This document shows positions 16,961-26,665 of a stretch of DNA of 64,000 nucleotides, piece after piece. The stretch covers positions 154,627 to 218,626 of the forward strand of contig NZ_JAGKSD010000002.1 of assembly GCF_017942225.1 (NCBI RefSeq). The letters are read 5' to 3'. The position numbers and the translations under genes were made by a program. Each line of letters starts with the position of its first letter. The first letter of the stretch is position 1. Under the pieces are notes generated by a model that was not told where the DNA came from, did no database searches, and was given only the letters and a program-made list of their open reading frames with translations. The stretch is from Corynebacterium sp. Marseille-P3884. GTDB taxonomy: Bacteria > Actinomycetota > Actinomycetes > Mycobacteriales > Mycobacteriaceae.

Positions 16961-18732
16961 TCAGTGCCGCTTTCTGCCCCATCCCCTGCGTCATCGATGA
17001 TCACGGGTTTGTCCATCGCGTACTCGATGATCCCCACCAAGCGGTCGCGGCGATCCACGAAATAGGCCTGCCAGTTAGAGGTGAACAGGTAATCCGGTTC
17101 GAGTTCGTGGGTGGCAAGGACTGTGTCGAATTCCTCGTCCTCCATGATCGCCTTGGACTGCAAGCGGGAGAGATAGCGCTTCGGGTCCGCATCCTCCATG
17201 ATCGCCTCAGTGCGCTTGCCTAACGGGGTCCGATTCAACACCGACTCTGCCAAGTCCGGATCGACACCCTTGCCGCGGCAGAAACCGTCCGGGAAAACCT
17301 GATGGAAGCCCGGCTGCAATTCCTCGACTGTCTCGGCGGTGAAAGTCTTGCCGGTGCGCCAATCACGGGCACCACGCGCCATCAACAGGGAGAACAAGCC
17401 GCGGTATACACCGGAGTCCGCGCGGGCGCTGATCAAGCGGGACTCATTGAAGAAAGCATCTTCGACCGTCTTCGGAACCGTATCGGTCTCCCCCTTTGCC
17501 CACGGGGTGACCTGATCGACATCCGAGCCGGCGCGGATCGACGGAGCATGAGCGCCGTAGAGTTCCCCGAAAACGCCATTCCAGTACCACTGGTTGATGC
17601 GGTCCCACGTGGTCTGCTGCTCAAGGCACCCTTCCTCCCAGGACAGGCGAGCCAAGATCACTGCCAGCGGCACCAGCTGGTGGGAGTACGGCACCTGGTC
17701 GACAGTGAAAATGCACCGATCCGACAAGAATTCGGCGGCACGCTCGAAAGCCGCAAGCAAATCGCGCGACGCCCAGAGGTAGTCGTGCAGGCTCAGGTTC
17801 AAAATATCGCCGCGGTGGCCACGTGCCGGCCCCGTCGTACTGGTGACCAGAAGCGAGACGCCGCGCAGGAAGCGCACACGGTCGATCTCGTTGAGCGCAG
17901 GATGTTCGCGCAACACCGCCTCAGTCTTCTCCCAGTGGGCGGCGAGCGAGAATTCCGGGTCTTCGAGCGCGAACACCGCAGTGAGCAGCTCGAAAACATC
18001 CATGGACACGCCGGACGAATTCGCCTGCGCGAAGATCTGGCCCACACCGATCTGGGAGGTGCCGCGATCGAGGCGCGTCATGGGCAGGTCGTAAGCGGCG
18101 AGCGGACGCAGGATGCGCCGGTGGAATTCCTTCACATCTTCGCGGATTGCCGGGTCGTCGGTGCTCGCAGCCATATCGAAGAGCAGGTCGTTGCCCTCCT
18201 CCCACAACAGCGAGGAGACCGGCACGATGAAATTATCGAGCATGGTCTGGCGGCCGGTCACGCCTCCGTCGATAAGCGGGCCGAAATGCGAGCGCACGAT
18301 ACCGTCATCGTCGACTGCGAACACAGCCTCCGTCGGCATCGGGTCTGCAGCGACCGCCGCGCGCACGTCGACGAAGAAGCGGCGGAAAATGCGTCGCCCA
18401 CGAAAGTCGAGAACTTCAATCCGCCCGTCGCCCTGCATAGACAGGTACAACGAGGACAGTCGCTGCTGCCCATCAAGAAGCAGCAGCCCTGGCTGCTCCC
18501 CGGTCTCCGGCGCACCCTGCAAGGGACGGGGACGAAAACGCATGGGCTCGTTGCGCGTGTCCAGCGCCAAGAGCGTTCCCACCGGGTAGCCGCGCAGCAC
18601 CGACGCCAATAGCGTGCGCGTGCGGTCCACATCCCATAGGTAGGTGTGCTGGAAATCCGGCGTTTGCAGTTCGCCCCGCTCAGCGCGCGCGAACAGATCG
18701 GTCAAGGAGTAGCTCGGCGTGGTAAACCCCAT
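16957..18732 (-). CDS. DUF262 (GmrSD/BrxU-like) protein, putative modification-dependent restriction factor
   Basis: 591 residues. N-terminal DUF262 domain: TPDFQHTYLWDVDRTRTLL (family IPxFQRxxVW) and LLLDGQQRLSSLY at about 83-95, the DGQQR nucleotide-handling motif. Near residue 500 is a weak HNH/DUF1524-like region: GFHQVFPDGFC where family members have HHIFP, followed by ESVLNRTPLG carrying the expected Asn. The nuclease centre therefore looks altered but not clearly lost. Relatives GmrSD and BrxU cut modified phage DNA. No methylase or other defence gene accompanies it; its only partner is the overlapping lipoprotein gene. Confidence 0.75.
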   Translation of the reverse strand: MGFTTPSYSLTDLFARAERGELQTPDFQHTYLWDVDRTRTLLASVLRGYPVGTLLALDTRNEPMRFRPRPLQGAPETGEQPGLLLLDGQQRLSSLYLSMQGDGRIEVLDFRGRRIFRRFFVDVRAAVAADPMPTEAVFAVDDDGIVRSHFGPLIDGGVTGRQTMLDNFIVPVSSLLWEEGNDLLFDMAASTDDPAIREDVKEFHRRILRPLAAYDLPMTRLDRGTSQIGVGQIFAQANSSGVSMDVFELLTAVFALEDPEFSLAAHWEKTEAVLREHPALNEIDRVRFLRGVSLLVTSTTGPARGHRGDILNLSLHDYLWASRDLLAAFERAAEFLSDRCIFTVDQVPYSHQLVPLAVILARLSWEEGCLEQQTTWDRINQWYWNGVFGELYGAHAPSIRAGSDVDQVTPWAKGETDTVPKTVEDAFFNESRLISARADSGVYRGLFSLLMARGARDWRTGKTFTAETVEELQPGFHQVFPDGFCRGKGVDPDLAESVLNRTPLGKRTEAIMEDADPKRYLSRLQSKAIMEDEEFDTVLATHELEPDYLFTSNWQAYFVDRRDRLVGIIEYAMDKPVIIDDAGDGAESGTE

Positions 18733-18747
18733 GACCCCAACTTTAGA

Positions 18748-19695
18748 TCACTCGCGGTCACCGTGAGGGGCGCAATAAACCTCGTGCTCAAAGTGCCCGG
18801 GCCCTTCAATTTGAATGGTCGCGTGCTCAATGCCGAGCTCCCGCAACCGCCCCTGCGCACGATCCAGCAACTGTCCGTGATCCGCCCGCGTAATCAGGTG
18901 CACCGTGCACAGCACGTCACGCCCGCCAGCCGACCACAGGTGCAGGTCATGAATCGCATCCACACCATCCAACGCGACCAGCGCGTTCCCCACGTTGACG
19001 GGATCGATCCCCGCCGGGACGCGTTCAAGCAGCACGCTTATCGACGCCTTCAGCAACCCCCACGCCCTCGGCAGCACCAACCCAGCGATGATGAGCGAGG
19101 CCACAACGTCCGCACCGGTGAATCCTGTCACCGCGATGACCACACCGGCGGCGATCACAGCGACTGACCCGAGCAAGTCGACCATTACGTGAAGGAATGC
19201 CCCCTCGATATTCACCGAGTGCTCTCTTTGGGACTGCAGCACCAGCGCCGACACCACATTCGCGATCAGGCCGACCACCGCCACGATGATCATCGCCCGC
19301 GTCTGGACCTCCTCCGGGCTCCCGATCCGCTGCACCGCCTCCACAACGATCCACACCGAGATCGCCGCCACCATCACAGCGTTGAAAGCCGCGGCAAGAA
19401 CCTCCGCACGCCGGTACCCGAATGTCGCGTATCGCGACACCGGTTTCCGCCCCACAGCCACCGCGACCAACGCGATGATCAGCCCTGTCGCATCCGACAA
19501 CATATGCATCGCATCGGCCATGAGCGCCATCGACCCGGACAGCCAGCCACCGATCAACTCCGCGAAGAACACCACACCGGTAATCGCCAACGCCGTCCCC
19601 AGCGCCCATAGCGGGGCGTCGCTGGCGTTATGGTCGTGGCTGTGGCTGTGTCCATGGTCGTGCCCGTGCCCGTGGCCGTGACTGTGTTCCGTCAT
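18748..19695 (-). CDS. Cation diffusion facilitator (zinc/cobalt/cadmium exporter, CzcD family)
   Basis: About 315 residues from the ATG at 19695 (a GTG at 19704 adds three). Very His-rich cytoplasmic N-terminus (HGHGHGHDHGHSHSHDH), six membrane segments, the metal sites SMALMADAMHMLSDATG in TM2 and AFLHVMVDLLGSVAV in TM5, and a C-terminal cytoplasmic domain with LDGVDAIHDLHLWSAGG. Exports divalent metal against protons. Short 15-base gap to the downstream DUF262 gene on the same strand. Confidence 0.92.
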   Translation of the reverse strand: MTEHSHGHGHGHDHGHSHSHDHNASDAPLWALGTALAITGVVFFAELIGGWLSGSMALMADAMHMLSDATGLIIALVAVAVGRKPVSRYATFGYRRAEVLAAAFNAVMVAAISVWIVVEAVQRIGSPEEVQTRAMIIVAVVGLIANVVSALVLQSQREHSVNIEGAFLHVMVDLLGSVAVIAAGVVIAVTGFTGADVVASLIIAGLVLPRAWGLLKASISVLLERVPAGIDPVNVGNALVALDGVDAIHDLHLWSAGGRDVLCTVHLITRADHGQLLDRAQGRLRELGIEHATIQIEGPGHFEHEVYCAPHGDRE

Positions 19696-19702
19696 GGTTA
19701 CC

Positions 19703-19715
19703 ACTGTATGACAGT
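19703..19715. promoter_or_regulatory. Short palindrome upstream of the metal exporter gene
   Basis: ACTGTATGACAGT is a perfect inverted repeat with 5-base arms 8 bases before the ATG of the CDF gene. It could be an operator for a metal-responsive repressor, but it is short and single, so it may be chance. Confidence 0.25.
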
Positions 19716-19930
19716 TTGACGCTTAATGAAAAGGGAATGAAAACGCGCTGATCGCGCGATCTTTCGCCTCACCTGCACAGACCATGGTGTGCACCACTTC
19801 AAACATGACCTGGATCGACATGAACGTGACACAGAACACGTCGACGGCTCCGAAATGCTGTTACTGTGGGGCGCTGACTGTTCAAGCACGGTCTGTTAGA
19901 TAACAACCTTATTAGAAAGGTGGTCACATT

Positions 19931-20539
19931 ATGACCAGCAAGAACCCGAACGACCCGACCAACAAGCTGCCGAAGGAAGCCGCTGACCGTCTCGCACACG
20001 GCGAGCGCGTCACCGACAAGCTGAACGACACCCGCATCGGCGACAAGATCGACGAGACCCGCATCGGCGACAAGCTGAACGAGACTCGCGTCAGCGAGGA
20101 GCGCATTAAGCCGGCTGACAACACCGCTACCCGCGAGGTCCGCACCAACTCCCGTCCGACAACCACCGGCGGCTCCACCGCTGTCGAGGAGAGCGAAGGC
20201 GGCAGCGGCTGGTGGAAGTGGCTGCTCGGCCTGCTGGCCCTGGTGCTTCTCGGCCTGCTGATCTGGTCCCTGGTCAAGGGCGGCGGCGACGACGAGTCCA
20301 CCGGGGGCTCCACCGAGGTCACCGGCACCACCACCGTCGACGTGACCACCACCGCTGGCGATGCTGCTGGCGACGCAACCGGCGCTGCTGGCGATGCAGC
20401 TAGCGACGCTACCGGCGCTGTCGGCGACGCAGTTGAGGGCGCTGGCGACGCTGCCGGCAACGCTGCTGACGCTGCTGGCGATGCAGCTGGCGACGCAACC
20501 GGTGCTGTCGGCGATGCAGTCGGCAACGCCACCAACTAA
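19931..20539 (+). CDS. Single-pass membrane protein with N-terminal 9-residue and C-terminal 11-residue repeats
   Basis: 202 residues, start supported by AAAGGTGG upstream. Residues 26-52 are three copies of a charged 9-mer (RIGDKLNET type). A Thr/Ser/Glu linker follows, then a Trp-flanked membrane helix at about 94-116 (WWKWLLGLLALVLLGLLIW). The C-terminal 60 residues are Gly-Asp-Ala-rich repeats (GDAAGDATGAV and variants, period 11 with one 18-residue unit). There is no signal peptide; with charged N-terminus inside, the repeat tail would face the cell wall. Family not recognised; a cell-envelope or stress role is a guess. Confidence 0.7.
   Translation: MTSKNPNDPTNKLPKEAADRLAHGERVTDKLNDTRIGDKIDETRIGDKLNETRVSEERIKPADNTATREVRTNSRPTTTGGSTAVEESEGGSGWWKWLLGLLALVLLGLLIWSLVKGGGDDESTGGSTEVTGTTTVDVTTTAGDAAGDATGAAGDAASDATGAVGDAVEGAGDAAGNAADAAGDAAGDATGAVGDAVGNATN
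20354..20530 (+). repeat. Coding tandem repeats in the Gly/Asp/Ala-rich tail
   Basis: Imperfect 33-base units begin at 20354 and 20387, and a near copy of the second begins at 20474. All keep the reading frame (GDA[A/V]xDATGA[A/V]). Length could change by slippage or recombination without frameshift. Confidence 0.7.
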
Positions 20540-20566
20540 AAACGGTTAGCCGGTTCTCCGGCAACC

Positions 20567-20605
20567 ACCCCGCGCTTCCCGCTCTAGGGACGCGGGGTTC
20601 ATTCA
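20567..20605 (+). terminator. Terminator after the repeat membrane protein
   Basis: Arms ACCCCGCG (20567-20574) and CGCGGGGT (20591-20598) with a 16-base loop followed by TCATTCATTT. A second small GC stem (GCCGG TTCT CCGGC) sits just before it. Confidence 0.6.
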
Positions 20606-20641
20606 TTTCTGCCCCCCCAGATCGCCCCATCACACATCCCA

Positions 20642-20746
20642 CTGGTGAATCTGTTTACATCGCGCTTATGCGCTCCGCACCATGAGACTAGGTAGACAGC
20701 TTTCAGCGAAATTTGTGCTGGTGGAAAATGTAAACAGATTCACCAG
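20642..20746. repeat. 105-base element bounded by 19-base perfect inverted repeats
   Basis: CTGGTGAATCTGTTTACAT at 20642-20660 is exactly reversed at 20728-20746, with 67 bases between. It lies in the 220-base convergent gap between the repeat membrane protein and the ilvC stop, 13 bases from ilvC. The long spacer and lack of a T-tract make a simple terminator unlikely. No target duplication is visible at the ends. Confidence 0.8.
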
Positions 20747-20759
20747 CGTTGCCTGTGAT

Positions 20760-21920
<1,161 letters not shown>

Positions 21921-21946
21921 TTAGGAGGCCCCGGGCTAAAGGGCCG

Positions 21947-22477
21947 CTACTTGGAAGATGCCATCGTCTTCGGTCCACGATTCAGAGCGACACGACCAGA
22001 CTGGACCAGCTCGCGCACCCCGAATGGCTCGAGCACATCGAGGAACGCGCGAAGCTTGCTCGTCGTGCCAGTCGCTTCAATCACCACAGACTCTGGAGCG
22101 ACGTCGACAATACGGGCCCGGAAGATGTTGGCGGCATCGACGACCTGCGGACGGTTGCTGTTATTAGCGTTGACCTTGACCAGCATCAAGGAGCGGGCGA
22201 TGGTGTTCTCCTCCTCGAGGCGCACGACCTTGATCACTTGGACCAGCTTGTTCAACTGCTTGGTCAACTGCTCGACGGCGTGCTCGGAGGCGTCGACGAC
22301 GACCGTCAGACGGTTAATGCCCTCGGTCTCGGTCTTCGCGGATGTGAGCGAGACCAGGTTGAAACCGCGACGGGTGAACATCGCAGTCACGCGGGTGATG
22401 ATGCCGTCAACGTCCTGCACCAGAACGGACACGACGCTACGGGTGACATCGTCATAGATGGGATTGTTGTTCATCAT
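21947..22477 (-). CDS. ilvN: Acetolactate synthase small (regulatory) subunit
   Basis: 176 residues from the first of two adjacent ATGs. ACT domain near the N-terminus (SVLVQDVDGIITRVTAMFTR) gives valine feedback; the C-terminal half activates IlvB. The start overlaps the ilvB stop by one base (TAATG), and GGAGG inside the end of ilvB serves as ribosome-binding site. Longer frames upstream in this phase are ilvB shadow. Confidence 0.96.
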   Translation of the reverse strand: MMNNNPIYDDVTRSVVSVLVQDVDGIITRVTAMFTRRGFNLVSLTSAKTETEGINRLTVVVDASEHAVEQLTKQLNKLVQVIKVVRLEEENTIARSLMLVKVNANNSNRPQVVDAANIFRARIVDVAPESVVIEATGTTSKLRAFLDVLEPFGVRELVQSGRVALNRGPKTMASSK

Positions 22478-24324
22478 TATTTTTCCTCCGCTTCGGTCGG
22501 AGCATCGGCAAAACTCTCGGTCACGGTCTCGTGGATGTCGGCGGGGGATTCGCCGGCGGACATGTCTTCGTCGAAAAGCGGGCGCAAATCGCGCGCGTAC
22601 TGGATTTCCGAATTGGAACTGCCGGCGGAGATCATGGGCCACACCTGGGCATCCTCGCCGACGACGAAGTCGATGAGGACCGGGCGGTCGTTGATCTCGC
22701 GGGCGCGCTTGATGGCGGGCAGAACCTCTTCCTCGGTGGTGACGCGGATGGCTTCAGCACCGAGCGCGCTGGCCAAGCCGAGGAAGTCCGGGATGTAGGT
22801 CTCGTCCTGGTGCAGCTTGGTGTGCGAGTAGTGGCCGTCGTAGAACAGGGTCTGCCATTGGCGGACCATGCCCAGGTTGCCGTTGTTGATCAGGGCGACC
22901 TTGAACGGGAAGCCTTCAACAGCCGCGGTGGTGATTTCCTGGTTGGTCATCTGGAAGCAACCGTCACCGTCGATGGCCCAGACTTCCTTGTCGGGGCAGG
23001 CGGCTTTCGCGCCGAGTGCGGCCGGGATGGAATAGCCCATCGTTCCCAATCCACCAGAATTGAGCCAGGTGCGCGGGTGCTCGAAGTCGAGGAACTGTGC
23101 GGACCACATCTGGTGCTGGCCGACACCGGCAACGTAGATGGCCTCTGGGCCGACTTCCTTGGACAGGGTCTCGATGACGAACTGCGGCGACAGCGTTCCG
23201 TCGGCATGCTTCTCGTAGCCGCGCGGGAAGCGCTCCTTCATATCGCCCAGGTAGTCCTTCCACTCCCCGATCTTAGGTGCGGAGACCTTCTTGCCCTTCT
23301 TGAACGGCTCGGCGAGCTGACTCAGGACTTCCTTGGCGTCGCCGACGATCGGGACGTCCACGGGTCGGATCTTGCCGATCTCAGCGGGGTCGACATCGGC
23401 GTGGATCACCTTGGCGTCGGGGGCGAAGTGCTCGGGGTCGCCGGTGACGCGATCGTCGAAACGCGCACCGATGGTGATCAACAGGTCCGCCTTCTGCAGG
23501 GCTGCCACGGCGGGGACCGTGCCGTGCATGCCGGGCATGCCCATGTTCAGCGGGTGATTCGTCGGAAATGCACCGAGCGCCATGAGCGTAGTCACGACAG
23601 GAACACCGGTGAGCTCCGCGAACTTGAGCAGTTCTTTGGAAGCGTTTGCCTTGATGATGCCGCCGCCGGCATAGATCACCGGGCGCTTTGCCTTGGCGAT
23701 CATCTTCGCGGCCGAAGAGATCTGGCGGCCGTGCGGAGTCGTCGTCGGCTTGTAACCGGGCAGGTCGATGACTGGCGGCCACGCGAAGTCGATCTCGGCG
23801 TTCTGGACATCCTTCGGGAAGTCGACCAGGACGGGTCCTGGCCTACCGGTGCTGGCGAGATGGAAGGCCTCGGCGAGCGCCTGCGGGATCTCCTCCACGT
23901 CGGTCACCATGATGCTGTGCTTCGTGATCGGCATGGTGATGCCGCGGATATCGGCCTCCTGGAACGCATCGGTTCCCAGCAGTGGGGTTCCCACCTGACC
24001 AGTAATGGCCACGATCGGCACCGAGTCGAGGTACGCATCGGCTAGTGCGGTAACGAGGTTGGTCGCCCCGGGGCCTGAGGTAGCCACGCACACGCCGACT
24101 TTTCCGGACGCCAACGCGTAGCCTTCAGCGGCGTGTCCGCCACCCTGCTCATGGCGTACCAAAACGTGGCGCAGCTGTTTCGCGGCAAACAGGGCGTCGT
24201 AAAGCGGAAGGACCGCTCCCCCTGGAATGCCGAAAACGATCTCGGTGCCCAGCTCTTCGAGGCTGCGGACGATGGCTTCCGCGCCTGTCATCCGCTCTAC
24301 CTGTTTCTTCTGTGACGCTGCCAC
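22477..24324 (-). CDS. ilvB: Acetolactate synthase large (catalytic) subunit
   Basis: 615 residues, ThDP-dependent. [16 protein letters not shown] with the catalytic Glu region [17 protein letters not shown]/central domain, and the ThDP motif [15 protein letters not shown]…[11 protein letters not shown]. Makes acetolactate or acetohydroxybutyrate for Val/Leu/Ile. First gene of ilvBN(C), preceded by a leader peptide and attenuator. ATG at 24324 follows AAAGGAG. Confidence 0.97.
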   Translation of the reverse strand: MAASQKKQVERMTGAEAIVRSLEELGTEIVFGIPGGAVLPLYDALFAAKQLRHVLVRHEQGGGHAAEGYALASGKVGVCVATSGPGATNLVTALADAYLDSVPIVAITGQVGTPLLGTDAFQEADIRGITMPITKHSIMVTDVEEIPQALAEAFHLASTGRPGPVLVDFPKDVQNAEIDFAWPPVIDLPGYKPTTTPHGRQISSAAKMIAKAKRPVIYAGGGIIKANASKELLKFAELTGVPVVTTLMALGAFPTNHPLNMGMPGMHGTVPAVAALQKADLLITIGARFDDRVTGDPEHFAPDAKVIHADVDPAEIGKIRPVDVPIVGDAKEVLSQLAEPFKKGKKVSAPKIGEWKDYLGDMKERFPRGYEKHADGTLSPQFVIETLSKEVGPEAIYVAGVGQHQMWSAQFLDFEHPRTWLNSGGLGTMGYSIPAALGAKAACPDKEVWAIDGDGCFQMTNQEITTAAVEGFPFKVALINNGNLGMVRQWQTLFYDGHYSHTKLHQDETYIPDFLGLASALGAEAIRVTTEEEVLPAIKRAREINDRPVLIDFVVGEDAQVWPMISAGSSNSEIQYARDLRPLFDEDMSAGESPADIHETVTESFADAPTEAEEK

Positions 24325-24370
24325 TTTTCCGAACTCCTTTGATGAGTTGTCAGCACTCTGGTGATCTACG

Positions 24371-24412
24371 AAAAACGCCCCCGCTCTAAATCCTTAGGCG
24401 GGGGCGCTTGTC
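24371..24412 (-). promoter_or_regulatory. ilvB transcription attenuator
   Basis: On the ilvB strand, GCGCCCCCGC pairs with GCGGGGGCG (24376-24384 with 24398-24406) and is followed by TTTTT: an intrinsic terminator about 45 bases before ilvB. The alternative partner is present: 24403-24412 (part of the terminator's 5' side) is a perfect 10-base complement of 24449-24458, which lies inside the leader peptide codons for Ala-Ala-Leu-Val. That is the usual antiterminator arrangement for ribosome-mediated attenuation. Confidence 0.85.
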
Positions 24413-24421
24413 GTTCGACGT

Positions 24422-24493
24422 CTACGTATGCAAGTACGTCGCGCGAGGGACAAGCGCCGCGCGAATCACTGCTACTAGGTCGATGAAGATCAT
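24422..24493 (-). CDS. ilvL: ilv leader peptide
   Basis: 23 codons starting ATG at 24493 and ending TAG at 24422. The first half reads MIFIDLVAVIR, with clustered Ile, Leu and Val codons (ATC, ATC, CTA, GTA, GTG, ATT), followed by another Leu-Val pair. Stalling on these codons would leave the antiterminator segment 24449-24458 free. C. glutamicum ilvBNC is known to be attenuated through a short Val/Ile/Leu-rich leader; this leader is different in sequence and longer. Confidence 0.8.
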   Translation of the reverse strand: MIFIDLVAVIRAALVPRATYLHT

Positions 24494-24554
24494 GACTTGA
24501 GGATACACATTTCCCAGGGATCTATAGGGAAAATGAGGATAATCTGGAACTGCT

Positions 24555-26111
24555 ATGCCTTTCTCACTTATTCTCGAAAACATATGGCGGTGGTTGGCCG
24601 ACACCGGAATCAACCTCGCCCTCCTCATTATCGTCGCGATGCTCGTGCCGCGTGCGGGCCGTCTCGCCAACCGTTATGTCGAGCGCCAGATAGCGGACTC
24701 GAAGGACTCGGACGAAGGCAAGTCTTCGCTGGCCATCGCTGGTGTGGTCATTTATATCGTCCAGTTGCTGGCGTTCTTTTTGATCCTCGTTTTCTTCCTC
24801 CAGCAGATCGGCTTCTCGCTCGCCGGCGCGGCCATTCCGGCCACGGTTGTTTCCGCCGCAGTCGGTTTCGGCGCGCAGTCCATCATTTCGGATTTCTTCG
24901 CGGGCTTTTTTATTCTCACGGAGAAGCAATACGGCGTTGGCGACCTTGTCACGTTCCAAATCAACGGCACGGAAATCACGGGCGACGTCATTCAGATCAC
25001 GATGCGCGCCACGCAGATCCGCACGCTCGAGCAGAACACGGTGACCATCCCGAATTCGACGGCGCAGGTGTGCATCAACAATTCCAATATCTGGTCTCGG
25101 GCACTGGTCGTCGTGCCTGTCCCACTTGCTCGTTCGCGCGATGTCGATGAAGTGATCGCGCGAGCCGAACGCGCCGCGCGAAAGGCGTTGGCAAACCCGG
25201 AGATCGCACCGCTGATTCGCGGCGAGTTGATGTCGCAGCCGGGCATCCAAATCAATCCGCCAAACACGGTCGGTATGCCGTGGACGCTGGATGTTCGCTT
25301 CATGGTGCGGTGCGCGCCTGGCGACCAGTTCCCCGTTGAGCGTGCACTGCGCGTCCATATTCTCGAGGAATTCTTCGACGAATACGGTTCGCAGACAGCG
25401 ACGCAACCGCTTGACGACGATGCCACGGAGGCCTTCCCCGCCGTTTCCGCCAGCCGCTACAAGTCCGGTTGGGCCGAGGACTATTCCGAAGCAGCTCAAG
25501 CCGGCGCCGGGAGCACCGCTGTGACGTCTGCTGTCAATGACGAGCCGGCCACAGACATCCCCGAGCTGAGTTCCGGTGTGGGCACGAACCCGGACCCTGA
25601 ACTGAGCGACCACGAGGAAGTCCCAGCGGAAGAAGATCCCGCCGCGAATCCCACCAAGCAGCAAACGCATCATGCACTCGGCACGTTCGGTGGCCGTGTG
25701 AGGGCATCGACGGGCCTGCTCATCGCACTGCTCCTCGGCCTGCTCCTCCTTCGCGGCATGATGTTGGAGGGAGAGACCAGCGAAGCTCGCTCCGGCATTC
25801 TCGCGCCGCCGCGCCCGACTACCTCGTCGGCTGAGGCAACCACGCCCCCTCCCAGCGATTCTTCGGATGAGCCGACCCAGACAGATGCGCCACACGAAGA
25901 AACCACCGGCACTGAACAACCGGGAAACGGGGACTCCACTGAGCCCGCACCTGCCCCGGCTGCATCTTCCGGAGCGCAGGAATCAGTGCAGCCGCGTTCG
26001 CAGGAGCAACCGACTGAAAGCGCCGAGCCCTCCGAGCCGGCCAGCGAACCAGTGGAGCAAAGCGCCCCCGCTTCTACCCCGGGGGAGAACGCGAGTCCAG
26101 ACCCCCGATAG
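24555..26111 (+). CDS. mscCG: MscS-type mechanosensitive channel with extended C-terminus (MscCG-like)
   Basis: 518 residues. Three N-terminal membrane helices with the pore-lining segment GAAIPATVVSAAVGFGAQSI, the MscS beta domain (GVGDLVTFQINGTEITGDV) and IPNSTAQVCINNS. Unlike MscS it carries a long extension with a fourth helix at about 385-402 (STGLLIALLLGLLLLRGMM) and a Pro/Ser/Thr/Glu-rich tail, as in C. glutamicum MscCG (NCgl1221), the glutamate exporter encoded next to ilvB. Divergent from ilvB with about 60 bases between the start and ilvL. Confidence 0.9.
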   Translation: MPFSLILENIWRWLADTGINLALLIIVAMLVPRAGRLANRYVERQIADSKDSDEGKSSLAIAGVVIYIVQLLAFFLILVFFLQQIGFSLAGAAIPATVVSAAVGFGAQSIISDFFAGFFILTEKQYGVGDLVTFQINGTEITGDVIQITMRATQIRTLEQNTVTIPNSTAQVCINNSNIWSRALVVVPVPLARSRDVDEVIARAERAARKALANPEIAPLIRGELMSQPGIQINPPNTVGMPWTLDVRFMVRCAPGDQFPVERALRVHILEEFFDEYGSQTATQPLDDDATEAFPAVSASRYKSGWAEDYSEAAQAGAGSTAVTSAVNDEPATDIPELSSGVGTNPDPELSDHEEVPAEEDPAANPTKQQTHHALGTFGGRVRASTGLLIALLLGLLLLRGMMLEGETSEARSGILAPPRPTTSSAEATTPPPSDSSDEPTQTDAPHEETTGTEQPGNGDSTEPAPAPAASSGAQESVQPRSQEQPTESAEPSEPASEPVEQSAPASTPGENASPDPR

Positions 26112-26120
26112 CATGACACC

Positions 26121-26633
26121 ATGACATTCACCCCGGACCGCACCCACGTTCTCGCGGCGGTGCTCATGACTGGCATCGCTCTCATCGGAATCTCTTGGGC
26201 CCCGCTCAAGCTCGGCTGGCTGCTCATTTTCCCGATTATTTTCATCGTGTGGGTATTCACCGCTAAAACCCGGGTGGACGATAGCGGCATCACCGTGTCC
26301 TACCTGTTCAAGAAGAATGCGCACCTGCCGTGGGACCAGCTCCGCGGAATCGGTTTCGAAGGGTCCAGCGCCAAAGTCGCCACCGTAAACGGCGAGGAGT
26401 ACACGCTGCCCGGAGTAACGTTCAATTCATTGCCGGATCTCGCGGAAGCCTCCTCGGGCCGCATCGCGGACGTGATCACGCAGGCCTCTGAGGCAGCGGA
26501 CGGAATGATGGAGGTCACCGACCAGGAAGGAAATTCCATCCTGGTCACTCCTGAGGAATACGAGGAGCGCACCGCCGCCGGCGAAAAGCTTTCGAAGCCT
26601 GCTACAGGCACCAGCGAAAGCCGCAAAGAATGA
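26121..26633 (+). CDS. PH-domain membrane protein
   Basis: 170 residues. Two N-terminal membrane helices (about 10-50), then a bacterial PH-like beta domain (TRVDDSGITVSYLFKKNAHLPWDQLRGIGFEG) and an acidic/Ala-rich tail with LVTPEEYEERTAAG. The gene lies between the mscCG and ilvD genes, as in C. glutamicum. 9 bases after mscCG and 32 before ilvD: probably one transcript. Role unknown. Confidence 0.8.
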   Translation: MTFTPDRTHVLAAVLMTGIALIGISWAPLKLGWLLIFPIIFIVWVFTAKTRVDDSGITVSYLFKKNAHLPWDQLRGIGFEGSSAKVATVNGEEYTLPGVTFNSLPDLAEASSGRIADVITQASEAADGMMEVTDQEGNSILVTPEEYEERTAAGEKLSKPATGTSESRKE

Positions 26634-26665
26634 AAGAACTGTAAAGAGGACGAGGACTGACACAC

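Noticed and set aside
20340..20530. Short regular repeats taken as a possible CRISPR array
   Set aside because: The repeats are in frame, contiguous without unique spacers, and encode the Gly-Asp-Ala tail.
22531..24045. Long open frame on the forward strand opposite ilvB (504 codons)
   Set aside because: It is the mirror of ilvB codons; GC-rich third positions keep the opposite frame open. No ribosome-binding site or family resemblance. The same holds for long frames opposite gltX, gatB, leuB, serA, ilvD and the importer genes.
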